Source: Arthrobacter sp. zg-Y844 (GTDB taxonomy: Bacteria; Actinomycetota; Actinomycetes; Actinomycetales; Micrococcaceae). Taken from it: DNA of 64,000 nt. Location: NCBI RefSeq assembly GCF_024385465.1, contig NZ_JANFLS010000001.1, positions 496,001 to 560,000 of the forward strand, read 5' to 3'. Below are positions 33,931 to 43,206 of this stretch, piece after piece. The notes beneath the pieces are model-generated. The model was not told where the DNA came from. It was given only the letters and a program-made list of their open reading frames with translations, and searched no databases. The translations under genes were made by a program, and so were the position numbers. Within the stretch, counting starts at the first letter, position 1, and each line of letters begins with the position of its first letter.

Positions 33931-35352
33931 CTACTCGCCGCGGGAGATGCGGGTCATTTCCTCGCGGTCGACCACCTTGACACGCTCACGGACGAGTTCG
34001 CCGGTCAGCGGGTCGGGGTGGATGTAGGAGGCGCCGAGGCTGCGCTCATAGGCATCCAGTTTCAGCCAGCCTTCCCAGGTGGTGTACTTGACGCCGCGCT
34101 CTTCCAACAGCTCAATGATCGACGACGGGTCCGGGTGCGTGGCGGCCGGCAGGTTCAGCCGGTCCTCGAGCAGGAAGCCGATGGTCTCCAGCGCGTCGCC
34201 CTTGGTGTGGCCGATCAGGCCCACGGGGCCGCGCTTGATCCAACCGGTGGTGTAGATGCCCGGCACCGGAGCGCCGTCTTCGTTGATGACGCGGCCGCCC
34301 TCGTTGGGGATCACGCCGCGCTGCTCGTCATAGCCCACTTCGGGCAGCTCGGAGCCGAAGTACCCGATGGCCCGGTAAACGGCCTGGACCGGGTAATCGA
34401 CAATCTCGCCGGTGCCGCGGACGTTCCCGGTGCCGTCCAGCTCGGTACGCTCGAACTTCATGCCGGCGACCTTGCCCGGATCAGCGGGATCGTCATAGAT
34501 CTCCACGGGGCTGTGCAGGAAGTGCAGGTGCAGGCGGCGGGAAGCTCCGGTGTCCTGCTCCTCCACCAGCCAGTTGGTGAGGGTGTTGACCATGGTCTTG
34601 GTCTGGTTGTTGGTGCGGATCTGCTCGTCGGAGCCTTCGTCGAATTCGAAGTCCTCGGGGTACAGGACAATATCGACGTCGCGCGAATGCGAGAGTTCAC
34701 GCAGTTCCAGCGGCGTGAACTTCACCTGCGCCGGTCCGCGGCGGCCGAAGATGTGCACATCGGTGACCGGGGACTTCTTCAGGCCCTCGTAGACGTTGGT
34801 CGGGATTTCCGTGGTGAGCAGGTCATCGGCGTGCTTGGAAAGGATGCGGGCGACGTCGAGGGCCACGTTGCCGTTGCCGATCACTGCAACTTCCTTGGCG
34901 TCCAGCGGCCATTCGCGCGGCACGTCCGGATGCCCGTCATACCAGGACACGAATTCCGCACCGCCGAAGGAGCCTTCCAGATCGACGCCGGGCACGTTCA
35001 GCGGGGCGTCCTTGATGGCGCCCGTGGCAAAGATGATGGCGTCATAGAAGTGCCGGAAGTCTGCCAGCGTCAGGTCGCGGCCGTAGTTGACGTTGCCCAG
35101 GAATCGGATGTCCCCGCGGTCCAGCACCTTGTGCAGGGCATTGACGATGCCCTTGATCCGGGGATGGTCGGGAGCCACACCGTAGCGGATGAGCCCGTAG
35201 GGCGCGGGGTACTGGTCGAAGAGGTCAATGCTGACCTCGAAGTCCCGATCGGCTTTGGTAAGGATGTCGGCGGCGTAAACACCGGCGGGGCCTGCGCCGA
35301 TAATGGCGACCCTCAAAGGACGCTGGGCGCTGTCCGCGGCAGGGTTAGTCAC
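33931..35352 (-). CDS. fprA: Ferredoxin/adrenodoxin-type NADP+ reductase (FprA-like)
   Basis: A 473-residue FAD enzyme of the mitochondrial-adrenodoxin-reductase type, as in Mycobacterium FprA. FAD motif: VAIIGAGPAGVYAADILTK; NADP motif: AVIGNGNVALDVARIL; also YGLIRYGVAPDHPRIKG and GWIKRGPVGLIGHTKGDA. It transfers electrons from NADPH to ferredoxin. GTG start chosen because AAGGACTATCA precedes it; the 13 codons before it are unconserved. Monocistronic and divergent from rarD. Confidence 0.93.
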   Translation of the reverse strand: MTNPAADSAQRPLRVAIIGAGPAGVYAADILTKADRDFEVSIDLFDQYPAPYGLIRYGVAPDHPRIKGIVNALHKVLDRGDIRFLGNVNYGRDLTLADFRHFYDAIIFATGAIKDAPLNVPGVDLEGSFGGAEFVSWYDGHPDVPREWPLDAKEVAVIGNGNVALDVARILSKHADDLLTTEIPTNVYEGLKKSPVTDVHIFGRRGPAQVKFTPLELRELSHSRDVDIVLYPEDFEFDEGSDEQIRTNNQTKTMVNTLTNWLVEEQDTGASRRLHLHFLHSPVEIYDDPADPGKVAGMKFERTELDGTGNVRGTGEIVDYPVQAVYRAIGYFGSELPEVGYDEQRGVIPNEGGRVINEDGAPVPGIYTTGWIKRGPVGLIGHTKGDALETIGFLLEDRLNLPAATHPDPSSIIELLEERGVKYTTWEGWLKLDAYERSLGASYIHPDPLTGELVRERVKVVDREEMTRISRGE

Positions 35353-35553
35353 TGATAGTCCTTCTTCTCTTCTGAGCTTCTGGGTGCGCAATTAACACAC
35401 AGTTATTTATTCTAAATGCCGGGTTCGCCACCGTCTAAACGGCTCGAAAAAACGGCTGCGGGACGCCTTGGGAATACGCACGGGTGCAGGCGCGTTAAGC
35501 CCTGCGTGCCTTTCTCAAAGCCTGTCCCCGCCCGCCGCGGCGTCCGTACCGCC

Positions 35554-36615
35554 ATGCCCGGCGAGGGCGCCGACGCGTCCTCCGGCCTGTCCGGGGGCCC
35601 GTCCGCCGGTGCGACCGCCGGTTCGTCCGGGGCGCCAGGTGCGCCGGACCAGTCCGCTGCTCCGTCGTCGTCCGGGCCGTCGTCGTCCGGGCCTGCCGGG
35701 ACGGGACGCGAGAACCTTCCCGGCATCCTCTTCGGAATTGGCGCGTACGGGCTCTGGGGTCTGCTTCCGCTCTATTTCATGGTCCTCAAGCCGGCCGGTG
35801 CGGTGGAAATCGTTGCCAACCGCGTTGTCTGGTCACTGGTGTTCTGCGCGATCCTGCTCACCGTCATGCGGGCCTGGAAGCCGATGCTTGCCGCCGGACG
35901 GAACCCCCGCACAGTAGGAACCCTGGCGGGCGCCGCCCTGTTGATCGCCGTGAACTGGCTGACGTATTCCTGGGCCGTGTTGAACGAACACGCAGTGGAA
36001 GCAGCGTTGGGCTACTTCATTAATCCGATCGTGTCGGTCCTGCTCGGCGTGCTGGTGCTCAAGGAAATACTGCGTCCGCTCCAGTGGGCCGCCATGGCAG
36101 TGGGCTTCATTGCCGTTCTGGTCCTGGCCTTTGCGTACGGAACCGTGCCTTGGGTGGCTTTGGCCCTGGCCTTCAGCTTCGGGTTCTACGGCTTGGTCAA
36201 GAAGGGCATCGGCTCGCGTGTTGACGCAGTTTCCAGCCTGACGATTGAAACGGCTGTGCTCACACCTATCGCAGTCGGCGTGATGATCTGGCTTTCGGTG
36301 ACCGGAGCGGCCACGCTGACTACCAACGGGGCCGGGCATCTCTGGCTTCTGGTCGCGTCCGGCATCATCACTGCCGTGCCGCTGATCTTCTTCGGGGCGG
36401 CTGCACGCCGCCTGCCGCTGTCCACTGTGGGACTGCTGCAGTATCTGGCGCCTACCCTGCAATTCATCCTGGCGCTGACCGTGTTCAAGGAAGCGATGCC
36501 GCCCGAGCGCTGGGCGGGCTTCGGCCTCGTCTGGCTTGCGCTGGTGATGCTGACGGTCGACATGATCGGCGGACCCCGCCGCAACCGGCGGCTGCGTGCT
36601 GCGGCGGCTGTCTAG
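35554..36615 (+). CDS. rarD: RarD-type EamA/DMT transporter
   Basis: A 353-residue drug/metabolite-family membrane protein with ten helices. LFGIGAYGLWGLLPLYFM and VEIVANRVVWSLVF are the RarD N-terminal signatures; LGYFINPIVSVLLGVLVL and LPLSTVGLLQYLAPTLQF are also diagnostic. The substrate is unknown. The first 52 residues after the chosen ATG are Ser/Gly/Ala/Pro-rich with an SSSGPSSSGP repeat and lie before the first helix; the true start may be later, or as early as 35416. Divergent from fprA. Confidence 0.88.
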   Translation: MPGEGADASSGLSGGPSAGATAGSSGAPGAPDQSAAPSSSGPSSSGPAGTGRENLPGILFGIGAYGLWGLLPLYFMVLKPAGAVEIVANRVVWSLVFCAILLTVMRAWKPMLAAGRNPRTVGTLAGAALLIAVNWLTYSWAVLNEHAVEAALGYFINPIVSVLLGVLVLKEILRPLQWAAMAVGFIAVLVLAFAYGTVPWVALALAFSFGFYGLVKKGIGSRVDAVSSLTIETAVLTPIAVGVMIWLSVTGAATLTTNGAGHLWLLVASGIITAVPLIFFGAAARRLPLSTVGLLQYLAPTLQFILALTVFKEAMPPERWAGFGLVWLALVMLTVDMIGGPRRNRRLRAAAAV

Positions 36616-36922
36616 GGGTTAGTTCAGCGAAGCAGATGTCCTAACCACGCCCACCCGGCCGTCCCGAACCACCCCGATCGGGCCTGCTCCGGCGGACTGT
36701 GTGGTTAGGGGCGGACTGTGTGGTTAGGGGCGGTCTGTGTGGTTAGGGGCGGTCTGGCGAGGTTATCCGCGCGGTTGCGTTGTTAGAGGCCGTCTGGCGA
36801 GGTTAGGGGCGGTCTGCCGACTAGTCCTCCCCCGCTTCGCCCTGGACAGCGCGTCTTGATCGTTGTCCCCAACGCGGGGGCCTACCGGACCATCAGTCGC
36901 TCCACTCCGGCAGCCTTGATGC
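36616..36922. repeat. Intergenic region with a 19-bp tandem repeat
   Basis: No gene is seen in these 307 bases. Bases 36691-36747 are three near-perfect 19-bp units (GGCGGACTGTGTGGTTAGG; the third with A-to-T). Decayed copies follow at 36748-36766, about 36767-36787 and 36788-36807. CCTAACCAC near 36638 is an inverted copy of the unit's end and could fold with it. Confidence 0.85.
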
Positions 36923-38773
36923 ATGGCTTCGGAAACTTTGAGCGAGTTGCAGCTACCGGCGGAATTGTCCGTCGCTACAACAGGTGTGAGCCTGATGCAG
37001 CGTGCCGAATCGCTTGTCGCGGAAGCCCGTGACCTCTGTGGAGACGCGACTGAGGCCTGGGATCTTCCAGGTTTTCAGGACGCGGTGGATTTCGCTGCGG
37101 CCGTTGAGGGTATTTCACGCGTTACGGACTACCTGAAGCTGGTCGCAGCCGCGGCCATCGATCGGCAGAGACCCGCTCAGACGTTTGGCGAGGGCGGCCT
37201 GCGGGAGTTCCGGAGTACTCCGGACTTCATGCGAGCCCGCCTTCGGATCTCACGCGCCGAAGCGCGCCGCCGGCTGGCACTCGGTTCGGCTGTCCTTCCC
37301 ACGAGCACTGTCACAGGCGGGAGTCGCCCACCCGCGTATCCGCGGTTAGCTGAGGCATGTGCTGATGCCGCTCTCGCTGCAACTGCTGCGGATGTGATCG
37401 CACATGCGTTGGAAGAAGCGCTTCCGCGGATGGAACCACAGGCTCTCGACGCCATGGAAAAGCAGCTCACTGATATCGGCTCCCATCAGGACCATGATTT
37501 TCTCGTCCGTACGGCGAAACACTGGACCGCCTTGCTGGACCAGGACCGGCCACCCAGCGAGGAAGAGCTCGTCCGTTTCCAAGGGATCTTCCCGGGACGG
37601 CGCCGAAATGGACTGAACCATCTCCACATTTACTGCACCGACGAACAGCACGAGGCGCTCACCACCCTGATGAACAGCGCCTCCAACCCGCGGGTGAACG
37701 GCCAGGACGGTACCAACCGCGGCACACCGGAACCAGCCCACATGACAGAACCCGGCGGTCCGACCGAGCCAGGCTGCGCGACAGAACCCGGCAGTGTGAC
37801 TGAGCCAGGCTGCGCGACAGAACCCGGCGGTCCGACCGAGCCAGGCTGCGCGACATCAGCCGGCAGTGCGACCGAACCGGGCTGCGCGACATCACCGGGC
37901 TGCGCGACAGAACCCCGCCCTGCGACCAATCCGGACCGCGCGACCAAACCCGGCAGCACTCAGCCCGAGCGCCACATTCCCGCTGAGGGAGCTTTTACAC
38001 CGGCAGCAGCGGGACAGGATTCACCTCCGCACCCCCATATCCTTGACCGGCTGCCCAGGCCCACCCGCCCGCAACTGCTCTTGGAGGGGCTGCTCGCCGC
38101 TGTCCGCGCTGCCCTGGCTTCCGGGGGCCTGCCCGCTTCCGGAGGGCTGCGTCCCCAAGTTATGGTCACTATCAGTCACGACGCCCTCTTGCTGGGGCTG
38201 ACGAACGCAACGGGCGAGCCGGACGCGAGGAACCGCACGATCCGCGGGGATCGCCCAGACGAACCGCATTCCGCCAATGGTCCGGATAACAGGAACACCG
38301 AAACATCACGTTCTCCGTCGCCTGGCATCGCTGCCTTCTCCGGACCAATCGACACCCGGACTGTCCGGCGCATAGCCTGCGACGCGGACCTGATTCCGGT
38401 AGTCCTGGGATCCAAGGGACAGGTGCTGGACCTGGGCCGGGCGGCAAGACTCTTCCCTCCCCACCTGAGGAAGGCCCTCCACGCCCGCGACCGAGGCTGC
38501 GCTTTCCCCGGATGTACAGTTCCGGGACCTTGGACCGAAGCGCACCATGTCACTTTCTGGGAGCGGGGCGGAGACACCAGCATCGGAAACGGGGTGCTGC
38601 TGTGTTCCTTCCACCACCACTTGATCCATCAGGGCAACTGGCCCGTATCAATGCAGGCAGGCATTCCCTGGTTCCGGCCGCCGGCTTACGTGGATCCGGA
38701 GCGCAGACCGCTGCGGAACACCTACTTCCACCCTGGTTTCCCAGCCTCCGGCGGAACCCTAAACGGAACCTGA
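36923..38773 (+). CDS. DUF222 / HNH endonuclease-domain protein (13E12 type)
   Basis: A 616-residue protein. Residues about 50-260 are the DUF222 helical domain (ISRVTDYLKLVAAAAIDR; RISRAEARRRLALGSAVL). The C-terminus has the HNH motif DRGCAFPGC, then WTEAHHVTFWERGGDTS, NGVLLCSFHHHLIH (about 525-575) with zinc Cys pairs and the catalytic His. Such proteins occur in many copies in actinobacteria; the role is unclear. Residues 274-345 are 12 tandem hexapeptides of the form (A/P/V)TEPG(C/G/S), an unusual insert between the two domains. Confidence 0.88.
   Translation: MASETLSELQLPAELSVATTGVSLMQRAESLVAEARDLCGDATEAWDLPGFQDAVDFAAAVEGISRVTDYLKLVAAAAIDRQRPAQTFGEGGLREFRSTPDFMRARLRISRAEARRRLALGSAVLPTSTVTGGSRPPAYPRLAEACADAALAATAADVIAHALEEALPRMEPQALDAMEKQLTDIGSHQDHDFLVRTAKHWTALLDQDRPPSEEELVRFQGIFPGRRRNGLNHLHIYCTDEQHEALTTLMNSASNPRVNGQDGTNRGTPEPAHMTEPGGPTEPGCATEPGSVTEPGCATEPGGPTEPGCATSAGSATEPGCATSPGCATEPRPATNPDRATKPGSTQPERHIPAEGAFTPAAAGQDSPPHPHILDRLPRPTRPQLLLEGLLAAVRAALASGGLPASGGLRPQVMVTISHDALLLGLTNATGEPDARNRTIRGDRPDEPHSANGPDNRNTETSRSPSPGIAAFSGPIDTRTVRRIACDADLIPVVLGSKGQVLDLGRAARLFPPHLRKALHARDRGCAFPGCTVPGPWTEAHHVTFWERGGDTSIGNGVLLCSFHHHLIHQGNWPVSMQAGIPWFRPPAYVDPERRPLRNTYFHPGFPASGGTLNGT
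37742..37957 (+). repeat. 12 x 18-bp in-frame tandem repeat
   Basis: Twelve units of 18 bp (216 bp) encode hexapeptides beginning MTEPGG, PTEPGC, ATEPGS, VTEPGC and so on; the first six are nearly identical at DNA level, later ones diverge (ATSAGS, ATNPDR). Being in frame, gain or loss of units would only change linker length. Confidence 0.9.
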
Positions 38774-38804
38774 CGCCTCACCGCAAGGACCTTCCGTGAC
38801 GGCA

Positions 38805-40160
38805 TCAGCTCCGGGCGCGGACGGCGGCCTCCAGAACCTCAAGTGCATCAAGCAGGAGCTCATCGTCAATGGTCAGCGGCGGCAGCAGCCGAATAACGTT
38901 CCCGTAGGTTCCGCAGGTCAGCACAATGACACCCTCCTGCAGGCAGGCTGCCGCGATAGCCTTCGCCGCCTCGGCGTCGGGCGTCTTAGATCCGGGGCGA
39001 ACGAATTCCATCGCGAGCATGGCACCGCGTCCGCGGACATCGCCAACGACGCCGCCTTCCACTGCAAGTGACTGCAGCCGGGGCAGCACAAGCTCCTCGA
39101 TGTGCCGGGCCCGACCGGCCAGGTCCTGCGAAACCATGGTGTCCATCGCCGCCAGCGCAGCTGCGCAGGCCACGGGGTTGCCGCCATATGTACCTCCCAG
39201 ACCCCCGGGGTGGACAGCGTCGAGCAATTCCGCGCGTCCCGTGACGGCCGAAAGCGGCAGCCCTCCGGCAATCCCCTTGGCCATGGTGATGAGGTCAGGA
39301 ACTACCCCCTCGTGCTGTACCGCAAACCATTCGCCCGTACGGCAGAAGCCGGACTGCACCTCGTCCGCGATGAAGACCACGCCGTTGGCCTGCGCCCACT
39401 CCGCGAGCCGCGGCAGGAATCCCTCCGCAGGAACAATAAATCCGCCCTCACCCTGAATCGGTTCAATGAGGAGCGCGGCAAGCTGGTCCGCACCGATCTG
39501 CTTCTCGATGGCCAGGATGGCCCGGTCCGCAGCCTCCACGCCGGTAAGGTCCGGATTCTCTTCACGGAACGGATAACTCATGGGCATCCGGTAGATCTCC
39601 GGAGCGAACGGTCCGAACCCTGTCTTGTAAGGCATGGCCTTGGCCGTCAAACCCATGGTGAGGTTGGTGCGGCCGTGGTACGCGTGGTCGAAAGCGACCA
39701 CTGCGTCGCGCCCGGTAGCCGAGCGGGCAATCTTCACGGCGTTCTCCACCGCTTCGGCACCGGAGTTGAACAGCACGGTCCGTTTTTCGAAGTCCCCCGG
39801 AGTCACGGCAGCAAGACGTTCGGCAACGGCCACATACCCCTCGTAGGGCGTCACCATGAAGCACGTGTGCGTGAAGTGCTCCACTTGTTCCTGCACGGCG
39901 GCGACAACGGCTGGATCGGAGGCACCCACGCTGGTCACGGCGATGCCCGAGCCCAGGTCAGTGAAGGCATTGCCGTCCACGTCCACGATGATGCCGCCGT
40001 CGGCGTCAGCGGCATACACGGGAATGCTCGAGGCAACGCCCTTCGCAACAACTGCAGCACGCCGCGCCTCCAGCGCCGCAGACTTCGGGCCCGGGAAAGT
40101 GCCGGTAATCCGGCGTCGCTGTTCGATGCGGTAACTCGGGGTGGTGACGGAGATGCTCAT
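38805..40160 (-). CDS. gabT: 4-aminobutyrate transaminase
   Basis: A 451-residue class III aminotransferase. The PLP lysine is in DLITMAKGIAGGLPLSAV, the upstream acid in VVFIADEVQSGFCRTGEW, and the phosphate cup in LFNSGAEAVENAVKIAR. GabT transfers the GABA amino group to 2-oxoglutarate, giving succinate semialdehyde. The ATG of MSISVTTPS is preceded by AAAGGCAATCCC. It lies 50 bases downstream of the aldehyde dehydrogenase, forming a two-gene operon. Confidence 0.93.
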   Translation of the reverse strand: MSISVTTPSYRIEQRRRITGTFPGPKSAALEARRAAVVAKGVASSIPVYAADADGGIIVDVDGNAFTDLGSGIAVTSVGASDPAVVAAVQEQVEHFTHTCFMVTPYEGYVAVAERLAAVTPGDFEKRTVLFNSGAEAVENAVKIARSATGRDAVVAFDHAYHGRTNLTMGLTAKAMPYKTGFGPFAPEIYRMPMSYPFREENPDLTGVEAADRAILAIEKQIGADQLAALLIEPIQGEGGFIVPAEGFLPRLAEWAQANGVVFIADEVQSGFCRTGEWFAVQHEGVVPDLITMAKGIAGGLPLSAVTGRAELLDAVHPGGLGGTYGGNPVACAAALAAMDTMVSQDLAGRARHIEELVLPRLQSLAVEGGVVGDVRGRGAMLAMEFVRPGSKTPDAEAAKAIAAACLQEGVIVLTCGTYGNVIRLLPPLTIDDELLLDALEVLEAAVRARS

Positions 40161-40210
40161 GGGATTGCCTTTCGGAAGTACTGCGTGAGGAACAGGGTTC
40201 GGATGCCGGG

Positions 40211-41641
40211 CTAGGCGTCCAGCGCACTCATCACGTGCTTGATGCGGGTGTAGTCCTCCACGCCGTACATGGAGAGGTCCTTGCCGTAACCGGAACTCTT
40301 GAAGCCTCCGTGCGGCATCTCGGCGGTGAGCATGATGTGCGTGTTGATCCAGACGGCTCCGAAATCCAGATCCCGCGACAGGCGCATGGCCCGGCCGTGG
40401 TTCGTGGTCCAGACGCTGGAGGCAAGGGCGTATTCGACGTCGTTGGCCATTTCCACGGCCTGCTCCTCGTTGTCGAACTTCTGCACGGTGATGACCGGGC
40501 CGAAGGTTTCCTTCTGCACCACGTCGTCGTCTTGGCGGGCACCGGTGATGACGGTGGGTTCGAAGAAGAAGCCCTTGGACCCTGCCCTCCGTCCGCCGGT
40601 CTCCACACGGCAATGCGCGGGCAGAGCTTCAATCACGGCATTCACGGCGTTGAAGTGGTTGATGTTGTTCAGCGGACCGAAGTAGTTTTCCTCGTCGTTG
40701 TCGCTGCCGGTCTTCAACTCCTTGGCAGCAGCCACCAGCTTGTCCACCAGTGCATCATGCACGGAATCCTCCACCAGGACGCGGGTGATGGCAGTGCAGT
40801 CCTGGCCGGCATTAAAGAACGCAAATTCGGCAATGGCCGTGGCGGTCCGGTCCAGGTCTGCGTCTGCAAATACGACTGCGGGTGCCTTGCCTCCCAGTTC
40901 CAGGTGGGCCCGCTTGAGGGTCTTCGCCGCACCGGAGGCCACGGCGATGCCTGCCCGCACGGACCCCGTGATGGAAACCAGGCCGGGCACGGGGTGTTCA
41001 ACCATCAGCTCACCGGTAGCACCCGTGCCCAGCACTACGTTGAACACGCCGGCAGGGAAGATGTCCGCCGCAAGACGGGCCAGAACCAAGGTGGATTCGG
41101 GGGTGGTGTCGGAGGGCTTGAGCACCACCGTGTTTCCCGCGGCAAGCGCCGGACCGATCTTCCAGACCGCCATCAGCAGCGGGTAGTTCCACGGAGCCAC
41201 TTGGGCGACGACGCCGATCGGCTCGCGGCGGATGAAGGAGGTAAAGCCTTCCATGTACTCGCCGGCGGATTTTCCCTCCAGAAGCCGGGCCGCACCCGCA
41301 AAGAAGCGGAGCTGATCCGCCCCGACGGCCACTTCTTCTGCGGCAATCAATGAGCGAACCTGACCCGTATTGCGGTGCTGTGCTTCCACCAATTCGTCGG
41401 AATGGGCCTCAAAAGCATCCGCCAGACGAAGCAGCATGCGCTGGCGTTCGCTGGGAGTGGTGCGCTTCCACGTACGGAACGCCGCCGCGGCTGCGTCCAT
41501 TGCTGCGTCGACGTCCGCCTGCACGGATATGGGCGACACGGCAACCACTTCGCCGTTGGTGGGATTCACGACATCCAGCACCTCGGTTCCGCGGGACGGG
41601 ACAAACTCGCCGTTAATGAAGTTCTGCAGTGTCTCAGCCAT
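40211..41641 (-). CDS. Gamma-aminobutyraldehyde / semialdehyde dehydrogenase
   Basis: A 476-residue ALDH. Catalytic Cys in FFNAGQDCTAITRVLV, Glu in HLELGGKAPAVVFADADLD, and the C-terminal HGGFKSSGYGKDLSMYGVED segment, which is typical of aminobutyraldehyde dehydrogenases (PatD/Prr) more than of GabD. It would make GABA from 4-aminobutyraldehyde (putrescine breakdown), which gabT then uses; succinate-semialdehyde activity is the alternative. First gene of the operon, divergent from a PucR regulator. Confidence 0.9.
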   Translation of the reverse strand: MAETLQNFINGEFVPSRGTEVLDVVNPTNGEVVAVSPISVQADVDAAMDAAAAAFRTWKRTTPSERQRMLLRLADAFEAHSDELVEAQHRNTGQVRSLIAAEEVAVGADQLRFFAGAARLLEGKSAGEYMEGFTSFIRREPIGVVAQVAPWNYPLLMAVWKIGPALAAGNTVVLKPSDTTPESTLVLARLAADIFPAGVFNVVLGTGATGELMVEHPVPGLVSITGSVRAGIAVASGAAKTLKRAHLELGGKAPAVVFADADLDRTATAIAEFAFFNAGQDCTAITRVLVEDSVHDALVDKLVAAAKELKTGSDNDEENYFGPLNNINHFNAVNAVIEALPAHCRVETGGRRAGSKGFFFEPTVITGARQDDDVVQKETFGPVITVQKFDNEEQAVEMANDVEYALASSVWTTNHGRAMRLSRDLDFGAVWINTHIMLTAEMPHGGFKSSGYGKDLSMYGVEDYTRIKHVMSALDA

Positions 41642-41750
41642 GCCGGACGTCCTTTCGGGGCGGGCGGGTGCGTATTCGATTACCCCAAACCTACTGTGAA
41701 GCGCAGGTCACACATACGGCCGCCTGCACAGCCATTTGAGGCAGATGCAG

Positions 41751-41781
41751 TGCGATCGCATAAAAGTCCGCGGTCTATAGT
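41751..41781 (+). promoter_or_regulatory. Palindrome and leaderless -10 of the PucR gene
   Basis: TGCGATCGCA (41751-41760) is a perfect 10-bp palindrome in the GABA-gene/PucR divergent region. TATAGT (41776-41781) ends six bases before the PucR ATG, implying a leaderless transcript. The palindrome is where a -35 would be, a plausible operator. Confidence 0.5.
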
Positions 41782-41787
41782 GGTGCA

Positions 41788-43197
41788 ATGTCGATCACAC
41801 TCTCGGACCTGCTGGCGGCGGGCGGGCTGGAACTGACGCGCCACGGGTCTGCGCCCCTGTCTCCACGGCCTATTCAGTGGGTTGCTGTGACCGAACTGGA
41901 GGATCCCTCTCCGTTCCTCGGCGGCGGAGAGGTGGTTCTGACTACGGGTCTGCGGCACGGCAGCAGCGCGGCCCAGCAACGCTTTGTGCAAAGCGTGGAG
42001 CGGGCCGGAGCGCTGGGAATCGGTTTCGGCACCGGCCTCAGCCACGCTTCGGTGCCGGCTCCCCTGCTCGCCGAGGCGGACCGACTCGGCATGCCCGTAT
42101 TCGAGGTCCCCTACGGCACACCGTTCATGGCTCTGGGAAAGCTGGTTGCGGATTCTCTCTCTGCCCAGCACGTCGCACAGCTGCACCAATTGCTTTCCGG
42201 CCATCAGGTGCTGGCAGAGGCGCTGCTCAGCGGCAAGGGACTGCCACGGCTGCTGGCACAACTCTCCCGACTGGTGGAGGCCGACGTTGCCCTCTTCCAA
42301 TACGGCGCACCGGTCTTCGCGACCTCCGACCCCGATCCTTCCTGGCGGCGGATCCCCGTCCCCACCGGAATGCGGGACCGCTGCACCTTGGCGATTGCCG
42401 AACCGTCTGTACAACCGGACATCATTGCCTACGCGCAGAGCCTGATCGGCGTAGAGCTGAACAACCAGGCCGCCAGGCGGGCCAGCAGCAGGGCCGTCAC
42501 CGGCCAGCTCCTGGGAGACGTGGTGGATGGCCGGCTCGCAGGCCAGGACGCTGCTGTGAGGCTGCAGGCTGCGGGTATCGACCCGGACCTGCGGCAAGCC
42601 GTGCTTCTGGTGGAAGTAGCGTCCGGCCAGATCCGCACCCTGCCTGCTCTCCCGCTGCCGACGGGGTTCAACGGCGCGCCCACTGCCCTTCATGAAAACC
42701 GGCTGGCTTTGGTGGTTCCCGCTGCGGACGCGAACGGGCTGGCCGCTGAGTTGAGTGCGTATCTCTTTGGAGCAGGGTTGACGGCAAAGGTGGGGATCGG
42801 CGGCTCGTACACCGAAACAGCAGGGCTGCGCTGGAGTTACTACGAGGCACGGGAGGCACTCCGCAACGGTGCAGCTGTGAACGAACCCGACCGTTTGAAC
42901 CTCACGTCCCTGCTGATGGCCAGCCGCGATGTTCCGCTATCGGATCTGGCAGCCGAAGCCCTGGACCCTCTGGTCGCCTTCGACAGCAGGCACGGCGCGC
43001 AACTGATTCCCACCCTGGACACCTACCTGCTCCTGAACGGATCCGTGGCCGCCGTCGCCGCGGATCTGGGCCTGCACCGCAACACTGTCCGCTACCGCTT
43101 GGCACAGATTGCCGAGCTGACCGGATACGACCCGGCGGTGACCGCAGACCGGGTACACCTGTACCTTGCGCTGAACGTCCGCCGCTTGGGCAGTTAA
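41788..43197 (+). CDS. PucR-family regulator (GabR-like)
   Basis: A 469-residue regulator. The N-terminal PucR sensor (about 1-120) includes VAVTELEDPSPFLGGGEVVLTTG. The C-terminal HTH_30 is VAAVAADLGLHRNTVRYRLAQIAELTG (positions about 410-436 as two short stretches). PucR-type GabR activates GABA genes in Corynebacterium; its divergent position from the aminobutyraldehyde dehydrogenase/gabT operon points to the same job. No Shine-Dalgarno; the promoter geometry implies a leaderless mRNA. Confidence 0.9.
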   Translation: MSITLSDLLAAGGLELTRHGSAPLSPRPIQWVAVTELEDPSPFLGGGEVVLTTGLRHGSSAAQQRFVQSVERAGALGIGFGTGLSHASVPAPLLAEADRLGMPVFEVPYGTPFMALGKLVADSLSAQHVAQLHQLLSGHQVLAEALLSGKGLPRLLAQLSRLVEADVALFQYGAPVFATSDPDPSWRRIPVPTGMRDRCTLAIAEPSVQPDIIAYAQSLIGVELNNQAARRASSRAVTGQLLGDVVDGRLAGQDAAVRLQAAGIDPDLRQAVLLVEVASGQIRTLPALPLPTGFNGAPTALHENRLALVVPAADANGLAAELSAYLFGAGLTAKVGIGGSYTETAGLRWSYYEAREALRNGAAVNEPDRLNLTSLLMASRDVPLSDLAAEALDPLVAFDSRHGAQLIPTLDTYLLLNGSVAAVAADLGLHRNTVRYRLAQIAELTGYDPAVTADRVHLYLALNVRRLGS

Positions 43198-43200
43198 CCT
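43195..43200 (+). promoter_or_regulatory. -10 of a leaderless promoter overlapping the PucR stop
   Basis: TAACCT includes the PucR stop codon TAA and is followed by six bases and the ATG of the DUF1089 gene. The dual use of the same bases is notable; a coupled-translation reading (GTAGGG as Shine-Dalgarno) is not excluded but is too close to the ATG. Confidence 0.4.
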
Positions 43201-43206
43201 GTAGGG

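Noticed and set aside
36691-36807. CRISPR array
   Set aside because: The 19-bp units are directly adjacent with no unique spacers, and no cas gene is present.
37742-37957. Collagen-like or cell-surface repeat protein
   Set aside because: The repeat is Thr-Glu-Pro-Gly and lies inside a DUF222/HNH protein without signal peptide; it is better viewed as a linker.
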